Assembly: GCA_910589415.1 (NCBI GenBank)
Contig: OU342634.1
Span: forward strand, 21,015,144-21,079,143
DNA length: 64,000 nucleotides
From: Malachius bipustulatus
Taxonomy: Eukaryota > Arthropoda > Insecta > Coleoptera > Melyridae
Reading direction: 5' to 3'
In this document: positions 23,608 through 33,470 of the stretch, piece by piece
Numbering within the stretch: position 1 is the stretch's first letter
Layout of the letters: each line of letters starts with the position of its first letter
Translations under genes and position numbers: made by a program
Notes under the pieces: generated by a model
Databases searched by the model: none
What the model was told of the DNA's origin: nothing
Seen by the model: only the letters and a program-made list of their open reading frames with translations

Positions 23608-25339
23608 TTTATATGAATTAATAATTTCTGTAAGAAATTTGGTCATTTATATTTTAAAATTTTTAGCATAATAGGTAGGAATAAAATAAATAAATAAAGC
23701 ATAAGTATTGAGCTTAGACTTCAAAGAAATAGAGTCCACTAGTAAGTAATTACTATAAAGGGTCAGATTCGCTTTGAAAATCCTTGAACTAGGTATTCTA
23801 TTAAGTCTCTCTTACAGTGGAAACTGCAGTATTTCGCTCAGCTGTAGTATTCACGTCGTTTCCAGTTTATAAAACGGACCGGAAAACTCCCAGATGGCTT
23901 GCGAATCTCAGAATGCTTGAGATTTATTTCAGATGACAAAACATGTGTATTTTATGAGACGTTATCCTTCTCATCCTTTTAGGCATTGAAAATCTGGGCA
24001 TTGTAACGAGATCCCTGTAAAATATTTACTACGCTCTTTTTACTCCTTCACCCTTCACTGTATTAAATATTTCACATTATAGCGCCTACGTGGAGAAAGA
24101 AAAAGCGGAGTGGTCTCTGTATCGGCGAATGTCAGCCTTAGGATTTCTTGTAGAAGAACACATTGATTGAGAACGATAATCGAGCCAAGAACAATACCTT
24201 AGTGTCTACACCTTGCATGGCCCATTTAGCTTATTCGATTATCCCGAGCCACGCCATTTTAGACTGCGCTAAACTGTTCACCTAAATTTTATCTGTTCTG
24301 GAGGTGTTTCTGACTTGCCATTTAAGTTCTCGACAGGTTCAATTTTATGCCCGCGTCTACTTTTGGAATTATATACGAACTTCGTATTTCTGTTGCCTTA
24401 CCTGTTTTGCGTTTTATAAGACAAGCAAGCGGTAGGTACCTGACAAGTTACTAAACATTGTGTTACTAAAGATTGTGTAAAGTGGTAAACTTTAGAGAAA
24501 TTTTTCATTCTAGGCTGACATGTTGTAGAAAGCTGTTTACCGCTAAATTCGTGCTAGCAGTAATTTTAACTCATATTTATCTGTTTAATTTTTCCTATCT
24601 TTCTCATTCTAATACCTATCCACAAATAATCAAGCACCTAGGCATGATGAGTTTTAAAAATGTATTTTTACCTACTTACGTGATTTTTTATTGTAAAATA
24701 AGTATACCTATTTTTATAGTACTAAATTCAGATTTTTCTTAAAAATCTCCTAAATCGTTTCTTATAAAGTTTTAGTTGTTGTTAGATTTTTATGATACAC
24801 GCTTTTTTCTTAGAAATATTTCAAAAGAAACTGTCGGTTTCCTGTTTTTTTATACCCTTACACATGCAATCAATTATGTAGAGAAATTTCAGGACGTAAT
24901 CTTAAATCTTTAATAATACAATCCAATTACCTACAATGAAAGGAAATTTGGTGAATTTATGAAACGCAAAGTCAGGATCCTTTTCGTTAATTAAGGTGAT
25001 TAGGGATTTAATGGCTGTTTGAACAACGATAAAAGTCAGAAATAATGATGAACATAGTTAAACGTAACAAATATTATTTTACAAATGATAAAGAATGAAT
25101 AATTTGATAATAAGATATTATTAATCACAATTTCAAATTTAATTTTAGCGCTCTTATCCTGTAAGATTAAGGGTCAATCCAAGAAATTTAGAGTGGTCTT
25201 ACCTACATAAAATCATGTTTTGAGACCGTCGAAGACAATTATTGAGCTGCTAAGAAAAGATGGCGAGTTTGGAATAATTAGCCGACATTGGCTAACCGTC
25301 GAGATAAATAATTGTATTGCGAAAACGTGCGAAAAATTG

Positions 25340-25440
25340 TTTGCGAGTCGAACTTCATTGTAAGTTCAGCAAGGCTCATGTGATTTGAACTTAAATGGGT
25401 GACCATCCAGTGTAGGAAAAGTATTATACACCTAGGGTGG
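25340..25440 (+). other. Possible degenerate 5S rRNA-like or SINE-like segment
   Basis: AACTTAAATGGGTGACCATC near 25388-25407 resembles the conserved 3' control element of 5S rRNA (ACTTGGATGGGTGACC), and the preceding AGCAAGG...TGATTTGA has loose similarity to the upstream control region. The flanks do not form a full 5S gene. It may be a decayed 5S-derived SINE or a chance match. Confidence 0.2.
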
Positions 25441-25679
25441 GGATGAACTCGCAAAATAAAACTCACATGAAAAAGAAATGTGCAGCTACGATTGAAGATT
25501 TTATTGATAATTGTGAAAAATTGCGCTTGTATGTAGCGTATCTGGTCTGCAAACACAAAGAAATAGTAAATTTCACGAATATTTGACACCTTCATGTCTC
25601 ATTATGCAGAAAAATTAAGACAAATTTAGAATAGTACTTTAAAATTGACTTTAAAATTGAATTCTAGACAAAATATCTT

Positions 25680-26531
25680 TATACAGTGTGTGTCACAGGC
25701 ATGGTACACCACCTTTTTTTTTCTTTATTTTTTGAGATAATTTTTTTAAATTTGGAACGTCGCATATTCTCGATAGAGCGCACTTTTTAGCAGAAAATTG
25801 AATTTTTTCCCACATCCGGTTTTTCCGGAAATGTTACCAACTTTTTATTTTTAAATGGGACACCCTATATATTATTATATTTTTGGATTCTATACATTTG
25901 TACGAATCCAACAATACCACATAAGTACCATTTTAAATGTCAAATTTGTTTTTATTTAATTTTTTATTTCTCAATTATAATGTACCATGACTATATCGTT
26001 TTACTCCAATTGGATCATCTAATGCTAGAAAAATCGAATTTTTGTTCAAAGTACTAAATTAAGTGATTATGGATAAATTATGCGCACCGGAATGATCTTT
26101 TGAGCTGGATTCATTTTTTTCAAATGGTACCATATTGGTACCGAAGTACCATCTACTAGTACTCTTAATAAGGGACATTTTGGTGTACCCATTTTGCATC
26201 TGTGACGAACACAACTAAAGTCATGGCACACTATAATTGAGAAATAAAAAATTAAATAAAAACAAATTTGACATTCAAAATGGTACTTATGTGGTATTGT
26301 TGGACTCGTACAAATGTATAGAATCCAAAAATATAATAATATATAGGGTGTCCCATTTAAAAATAAAAAGTTGGTAACATTTCCGGAAAAACCGGATGTG
26401 GGAAAAAATTCAATTTTCTGCTAAAAAGTGCGCTCTATCGAGAATATGCGCTGTACCAAATTTCAAAAAAATTATCTCAAAAAATAAAGGAAAAAAAGGG
26501 GGTGTACCTTGCCTGTGAAACACACTGTATA
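25680..26531. mobile_element. Foldback element FB6, 0.85 kb; ends TATACAGTGTG / CACACTGTATA
   Basis: The outer arms mirror each other (CACAGGC...GGTACACC on the left, GGTGTACCTTGCCTGTG on the right). Deeper blocks also match: GAGAATATGCG at 26440 against CGCATATTCTCG at 25764, and AAACCGGATGTGGGAAAAAA against its complement at about 25808. Inside is a second TIR-like pair, TTAAATGGGACACCCTATAT at about 25850-25870 and ATATAGGGTGTCCCATTTAA at about 26341-26360. Two elements may therefore be nested or fused. No coding sequence. Confidence 0.85.
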
Positions 26532-26573
26532 GACTTTTTGTGGTTATACAAGTATAATATTTGATAACTGGTA

Positions 26574-27204
26574 TCATCCCGAAATGGCGGACACGGTATA
26601 CAGGGTGTTGTAGAGGATGTTCAGAAAGACTGTAAATTTAAAACAAAAAGTGTTTCCTCGCCTTCGTTACCGAGATATAGGGTGTCCTTTTTCTAAACTT
26701 TAAATCAAAACGGCAGTCAAATTTAAACAACCTTCACTGGCAAATCACATGATTTGACATAACTATTACGATAGCGTTTGCTTTTTATTTTTATTATTAT
26801 CGGGAACGGAATTACAGGCATTCAAAGTTTACCTATTCCCTGAGTTCAACAAAATTTTTCAATGTGGCATCGTTGTTCAAATTCGAGCTCAACAATGCAA
26901 CTAAAATAGATTTTGAATAATATTATCGGATATGTTTCCCCGCAACGATTATTGTTTTGAACATTGTTGAACTTTCCATTTCATATGTTTCCATGGTAAT
27001 ATCGATCTGGGTATTATTAAGACATAAACATTATTTTTCTGCCTTAAGAAGGGTAGTGCACTGTTGTGACTTTTTTTTCCACAAAAGTGGTCATATCTTC
27101 TTAAGGGAGCCATACTGGAGAAAACAGTAAATAAAACTTAGAATCATTAATCCACAATGGATGCTGTGGTGCTGTCCGTGTCCGCCATTTCGGGATCACC
27201 CTGT
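26574..27204. mobile_element. Inverted-repeat element FB7 with short arms, 0.63 kb
   Basis: ATCCCGAAATGGCGGACACG on the left is the reverse complement of CGTGTCCGCCATTTCGGGAT on the right. A CACCCTGTAT terminus sits just outside the right arm, and TATACAGGGTG lies just inside the left arm. The interior is not palindromic. It belongs with the CAGGGTG-terminus elements. Confidence 0.65.
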
Positions 27205-28050
27205 ATTTATGATATTATATTACCATCAGTCATCTCCGCTAGTTTCTCTAGAAAAAAATGTAAGCGGCTGCCTTCTATTTTTATTTGGAACACTTTTTCC
27301 GGCGTCATTTTATTTAGTTTTATAGATAGAATATTCCAGGAACGGTCAGGTTGAAAAACATTGTCCTCAGTACCTACCTACCTAATTGCTCAACGGGGCC
27401 GTCTATCACCTTAGCAACTTCGGACACGTCAGTTTTTCGAAGTCTTCTTTGCGTTCCAAAGTCTTATTTCCAAAAAAAAAAATTTCCAAAGTCTTCAGAT
27501 AATACTATGCTTCCCACTGCTAGTTATTGTATCTTGACCCTGACAAAATATTTAGGCGCCTCCAGAGCAACCTTTTGTCTGAAGTTTCTTTCAATATGTA
27601 CCGTTTTAACAATTTTATCTCAAACTTATAAGGGTGCCTGCAAAAATCTATAGTTCTTGCGATAGTAGGATCAAGTTTTAAAGAAGCGTCTCTCAAAAAA
27701 CTAATGAGCAACGAGCAGGGATGAGTCAAAAACAAATAACAAAGGGATAATGGAACTTTTTTGAACATGAACGTGAGGTCCTATGCCTGGGCTTCATCTT
27801 GTAATGGTGAAACGAGTTATGCTCCCAATTGAATTGTGTAATAAAAGTGAAAATTAAAAGATTCCCCGATAATCAGATTTTATTCGTGCTTCTACTTACG
27901 GTAGAATGTTGATATTATGATTAGCCTGCCACTGATTACTGTTCTTATTTTTTTAATTTAAATTGATTGAATTAAAATATATTGCGTTAACTTATTGTCT
28001 TAATTATATTCTACCCGTAAAACATCAATAAGACATCCCTTTTGTTCCAG

Positions 28051-28449
28051 TTCTCCCTAAGGAAGGTCCTCGCATAATAGGCGGTCGCCCTCGTTACCAG
28101 GTCGGCGATACGGCCCGGTTAAACTGCACCTCCGGCCGTTCCAAGCCGGCCGCCCACCTGACCTGGTTCATTAACGGTGAGGAGGCCCCCGAGCGTTACC
28201 TGCGCGGTCCCGAGGTGCTGGTCACCGGTCGGGAAGGCCTGGAGACTACTGTACTTGGACTGGAGTTTAGAGTCGAACATCGGCACTTCCAGCGAGGCGA
28301 TATGAAGCTGAAATGTCTAGCTACAATTGGCAAGATGTACCTCAGGAGCAACGAGGAGAGCGTGGAGGGAGAACGGGCTCAGAGAGCGTCAGTTTTGGAG
28401 AGCAGGGGGACAGGGGCACCGCCGAATTCTAGAGCCGATAAGGTTCAAG
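28051..28449 (+). CDS. Beaten path-family gene, exon encoding Ig domain 2
   Basis: This 399-bp exon enters in phase 1 and leaves in phase 1. The acceptor is ttttgttccag|TTCTCC and the donor is CAAG|gtgagg. The translation starts LPKEGPRIIGGRPRYQVGD and has the Ig cysteine in ARLNCTSGRSKPAAHL, the core Trp in LTWFINGE and the second cysteine in HFQRGDMKLKCLATIG. It then has SNEESVEG, a characteristic Beat-family ending of the fold. A low-complexity linker of about 35 residues follows. The exon is GC-richer than its surroundings, as expected for constrained coding DNA. It is the strongest evidence for the family assignment. It probably acts outside the cell as an adhesion or recognition domain. 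Confidence 0.95.
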
Positions 28450-31351
28450 GTGAGGATATTTGTGTTTGATTATTCTCTGTCCGTGTCTGAATTATTTAAA
28501 TAAGTGGAATTTATTAAGAGTTAAGTGCATAGATTGTTAGATACGTTCCGTAAATATAATAATGAAAGGAAAAGAACGGAATTCTATTATATGATCCTTC
28601 TTCATTTATCTGTCTGCCTGCACAGTCAAATTTCTCAGAGGTGGATTGATTCAATAATCGGTCAAGTATATCGAAAATGTTACCTTCAACAATAATTAGT
28701 AGTTTTAGAGATTTCAGTAAGTTTTAAATACATAATTTTCTCCACCTTCATCTCATAACTGAATACTGAACATATCTAGTTTGCCTGAAAACTATAGCAA
28801 ATAAGATTTTTTATGAAGTTCTTTTAACATGCAGATGTTTTTATAGGAACTTCAAAAATACCTACGGTAACAAAAGTTTTTGAGCTAAATAGCTAAATTA
28901 CAAGCTAGTGCAGAAAATGTCGAAACTGAGTCCTGCCTCTATTTCATGGGATTCTCAGCTTTTTTGTGCTTTTATTTATCACTTGAAATAACGGTTGTGA
29001 TTTTAAACTGCTTATAAAAACATACCCTTCTAAATTAATTGCGTTAATGGAGCAGACTTCTCATGAAAAACTTAAAGAACTATAACTAAATTACTATGTA
29101 GCAATGGACGTTACTAATCAACAGTTTTATAGTTCGAGGCTATAACAGGTACACCGAAATTGGATTTAAAAAATTTACGCTGAAAGGTATAATTCTAATA
29201 TCTAAGCTAGAAAAGAGCAAAAAAAATATTGTAGTTCACCCAATTTTTATATCTTTTTTTGTTTTAATCATATCAATAGAGGAACTAGTTACAGATATGG
29301 GAAGTGAAATTGCTTCGTCAAAAGCGTAATTTGTGTAAAGTGTAAAAAATTTTAATAGGCGGAAATCTTTTTGGTCAATTTTCTCGTCTAACGGCTTCAC
29401 AAACTTAACAATCTCGTTATTTCATTAGGTATACTCTTTTTAACTTAAAACTTTTATTTTTCTTTAATATTTCAGACTTTTAGATGAACCTCTTCGATAT
29501 TCGAGAATAAAAAAAATCTACTCGGAGATCTCAAGTTAGCTTGAAGAATATTCGTCTCATGAGCTTCGAGACCTATTTAAAGTTCAAAGTGGTGTTTATA
29601 TTTTATTCTTGTAACTTCTCCAAGCAGTCTCGGCTAGGTATAATTTCCTTTTGTTATGAAACCTTTCAACTTGGAAAATTAATAATTGAATGCAATTTAC
29701 ATTTATGTCGTCTTTTTGAAAGTTTATTATAATCTAACTGCTACGCCTTTTTGATTATACTACTCTCGTAAGGCATGCTGCACTTTTCTAGTATATTTAT
29801 GTCTTTATCCGTTATTCTTAGAAACTTACATTGTGGCAAAATCACAGAAAATTAGGTATAGTCAGTTACTGATAATATCCTAAGTGGAGTATATTAGAAG
29901 TCTAACAGTGGTGAATTAGGTAGGTATACCAGAATTTAAAAACATTGCGTGTTATGAGAATATATTTGGAAGTTTCCGTATAAGTATAGTGTATACGATA
30001 CACTTTACTTCCACGACAATTCTTGTAAAAGTTTTTACCTAATCTTATTGTATCATAATGTTATTTGCTTATTTAGTTACATTCTGAGGTTGTCATAAGA
30101 TTGAATTTTTTCTAAAATTGTAGTAAATTACAATAAATTAAATAGATACGAAGTTGCATAAAATTAACTTCATACATGGAACATGAAGCTGACTTTATCC
30201 AATCAGTCAGCGGAGCTGCTAAGATATCGTTTTAAAGTTTTATAAAAGCTTTAAAATACGCAAATCTTATAGGTGGAGGCGTGATACTTTCTGAGGAGAA
30301 GTAGATGTATTGGATAAAATAGCAAGAGTAGATTTGAATCCGCAGCCGCAGTCAGAAAGGCAGGGGTAATTCCTATTCAGGCAACTCAATCCTGAGATTG
30401 AGTACCTTTACCTTTAATACCTTTAACATTTTTAAAGTTCTCACCGCTTTTCCTATAAATTAGTGTTCGAAAATTTATTAGAACAATTTATTAATTAAAA
30501 AAAAATAATAAAAAAAATCATTTTTGATACCTAGTTTTGAAGTAATTTTTGTTGTTTTTATCTTCACATACCCAGCTTTGTCAAAAAAAAGAAAAACAGG
30601 TTTATGAAAACATGTCCTCGGAATAAATTACAATGCCTCTCTAATTTCAATAACGCAATACATTATAATACAGATATCATAAAGAGCCCCAAAATGATTT
30701 TCCGAACTCAAAATTTCAATTTTTATTTATTTATTTACAACACATTTATTTGTACTGTCCGCCATGTCGGACAAATGTAATGAGGCGCTCTCCTATTGCT
30801 ATTATGTGTCACTATTTTAACGATATATCTGAAGACTGTGACTTAAATTTTGACAGTAAAGGTGAATATCTTGAGTGTTGCAGCCGACAGCGGCTTTTAC
30901 AACGCCTGATGAATTTTGTTGTTGTTAAATTTAATTACCTATACTTATTTTATGAATTAATTACTTATCTACCCTCTCTGGGGGGTCATGTACTCGTGGA
31001 ACACAATGGTCGCTTGTTGCCGGTCATTGTTTTTTTTTTACATTTCCTTCTTGTTATTATCATTTTCTGTAATTGGGTGTCGTCACCTGTTGAAAATAAA
31101 CGTTATTATTATTATTTCTTCTGCATATATGTAGCATCTCGGGTCTCATCTCCCGGCGGCAAGCAACCATGTCGGGCTATCACCAAGACAAGGTCGCCAT
31201 AGAAGTTCTACTACATGTGTTTAGTTGGTGTGTTGTGTCAATTCTGTTAAATGTGTCGGATGTTCATCTATTTGTATGTCTGCGTACAGAAATTTTCTAA
31301 CGATGTGACATGTACTTATTATTGTGGCTTTCTGTAGTTCTATGTACGTAT

Positions 31352-31380
31352 TAGTGTATTTTTTAACAAAAAATACACTA
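31352..31380. repeat. Hairpin with 13-bp perfect stem (TAGTGTATTTTTT)
   Basis: TAGTGTATTTTTT, a 3-base loop, then AAAAAATACACTA. The same stem, followed by GGAGGACGAC-like flank, occurs in opposite orientation at 47262-47291, so this is a piece of the same dispersed palindromic repeat. Confidence 0.75.
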
Positions 31381-31486
31381 TTGAGGACGACATCACTTTC
31401 CAAAAATCACCCAAACTCATCAAATGTCCACCGATCATGACCCCCAGATTACGAAAAAGTGGTTTTCCAAAATTCACCTGCCCACG

Positions 31487-31536
31487 ATATATATATATAT
31501 ATTTATATATATATTTATATATATATTTATTTATTT
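31487..31536. repeat. TA-rich microsatellite
   Basis: (TA)n is interrupted by TTTA units. Confidence 0.9.
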
Positions 31537-31682
31537 CTCCAAAATCACGATTTTTCGATTTTCAAAACGCTCCTGTAGCTTTATCTTTCAAGATTAGTGG
31601 ACGAAATTTTGGATTCTTGTAAAGCTTTGGAATGACTTTAGATTTTCGTTGAAAAAATTTCCAAAAGTCACGTTACTTCTAC

Positions 31683-31710
31683 AGGGTGTCCTTTCAAAAT
31701 TCCATACATC
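31683..31710 (+). repeat. Solitary ACAGGGTGTCC-type element terminus
   Basis: ACAGGGTGTCCTTTCAAAAT matches the outer end of the foldback elements in this window, but no mirrored partner was found downstream. It is probably a truncated or diverged copy. Confidence 0.4.
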
Positions 31711-32608
31711 CGGACTTTGAGGCACGGTTTCTGGCCACAGTTTTCAATTTAGGGGGCTGAAATTTTTGTGAGAGTAAGATGTCCACAAGGAGTGGTCTGG
31801 TATTGCACTTGAGCAAAATCGGCCGAGCCGTTTCAAAATGGCGGCTATTTTAATTTTTTGGAAAATTGACTATTTTTGAATCCCTGTATGAGCAAGATGG
31901 CAAAAAAACTTTGAAATAAAATTAACAGGATTTGAAGAAAATTATTGGAAATTTGAGTTAATTCAATAAAATTAGCATATTTTCCATTAATAAGCCAGTG
32001 TCGTGGGTAGGAAAAAGGGTGAAAATGTGTCAATTCTATAACCGTTTATGAGTCCATTTTTGAAGAAGTTGAACCGAAATTTTCCTTTTTTTTTGCTTTA
32101 ACATATAATTTGATGTCTTAGCTTCAATTCGCCTCGATTAATGTAGCACTTTAAACGAAAAACAAAAAAGTTTTTCGCTTGTGCAAAATTAGCTTACACT
32201 TATATAAAATTATTAAATCAATGAAAGGGTTCGCAATTTCTTTTTTATTTTTTTCCACATTCAATTATGAATGGTTCTGAAAATTAGAAGAGCAAACGCA
32301 ACAACAATTAAATCACCTACATGCAGGTGAAAAAAGTATTCAAATTGGTTTTTTAATAACAAAGATACGACCAGTTTAAAAAATAAAATTTGTAGGTGTA
32401 TAATAGGTACCTGACGTACTACATATACCTATCTACGCGATCAACACTACAAACTCGAAACCCACTGTGGTTCAGTTCATTACACCGATGTTTAGTAAAC
32501 TGTTGGTGTGGGTTCGAAACCACGAGATGATATAATTCTTTTTTTTTTGGTAGGTAGGTGGAGTTTTCCCAAAAAAAAATCGGATTATTTTTTCATTATA
32601 TTCGGGGG

Positions 32609-33470
32609 TAATTACACGAGAGCTTCTTTTTTATCCGGATAAAGATACAGTTTTAACGAAAATTTGTTTTTTATTGGCAATTTAACGAGTCAAATTGTCT
32701 GATAAAACGACGAGTTCGAAGGACGAGTCGTTTTATCTGACAATTTGACGAGTTGAATTACCAAAGAAAAAACAAATTTGAGTTTAAAAGTGCATCTTTA
32801 TCCGGATAAAAAATATAAGCTCGTGTGTAATTTAGGGAGATAATTTAACGAATAACAAAATTTATTTAATAAATGACGTTTATTAATTTGTCAATTAATA
32901 TCACCTTGGTAACTACTTACTTGATTTTACGTCTAAAAAGCTAGCTTACATTTTATCCAGATGCAAAGTTAGGGCTAACTTTATCCGATGTCAAAGTGAC
33001 AAAAACACTATTCCTTATGTCATTTTTAATACATGAGTTAAATTATCGGGGGTAATTACACGAGAGCTTATTTTTTATCCGGATAAAGATGCAGTTTTAA
33101 CGAAAATTTGTTTTTTATTGGCAATTTAACGAGTCAAATTGTCTGATAAAACGACGAGTCCGAAGGACGAGTCGTTTTATCTGACAATTTGACGAGTAGA
33201 ATTACCAAAGAAAAAACAAATTTGAGTTTAAAAGTGCATCTTTATCCGGATAAAAAATATAAGCTCGTGTGTAATTTAGGGAGATAATTTAACGAATGAC
33301 GTTTATTAATTTGTCAATTAATATCACCTTGGTAACTACTTACTTGATTTTGCGTCTAAAAAGCTAGCTTACATTTTATCCAGATGCAAAGTTAGGGCTA
33401 ACTTTATCCGATGTCAAAGTGACAAAAACACTATTCCTTATGTCATTTTTAATACATGAGTTAAATTATC
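32609..33470. mobile_element. Tandem dimer of a foldback/MITE-like element (period about 444 bp)
   Basis: Each unit begins TAATTACACGAGAGCTT after GGGGG and folds back on itself for about 225 bp, to AAGCTCGTGTGTAATTTA. The palindromes are 32609-32833 and 33053-33277. Mirrored blocks are ATCCGGATAAAGAT and GTCTGATAAAACGACGAG, around a short CCGAAGG centre. The second unit has lost about 18 bp of spacer but is otherwise nearly identical. It ends at about 33470, where the R4-type element begins. No coding sequence. Confidence 0.85.

Larger units (their letters stand above)
7400..28050 (+). other. Intron 1 of the Beat gene (20.65 kb)
   Basis: The intron begins with gtaagt and ends with ttttgttccag. 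It contains foldback elements (9.6-10.3, 18.3-19.7, 22.5-23.6, 25.7-26.5 and 26.6-27.2 kb), a MITE and two decayed non-LTR retrotransposons on the minus strand. The stretches 7400-9610, 10300-13286, 15045-18261, 23608-25260 and 27205-28050 show no gene or repeat I can name. Confidence 0.8.

Noticed and set aside
25278..25595. 105-codon minus-strand frame in intron 1
   Set aside because: No motif, and it overlaps the weak 5S-like segment. Likely chance.
30750..31202. 150-codon open frame in intron 2
   Set aside because: Low-complexity hydrophobic composition without a domain. Not supported as a gene.
32445..32530. tRNA-like GGTTCGAAACC near 32510
   Set aside because: The T-arm stem does not pair properly, and no acceptor or anticodon arm could be built. 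It is part of a short local inverted repeat.
33130..33190. CTGATAAAACGACGAGTCCG...GGACGAGTC considered as a hammerhead ribozyme core
   Set aside because: The CTGATGA and GAAA core elements are not both present. The match is explained by the foldback hairpin.
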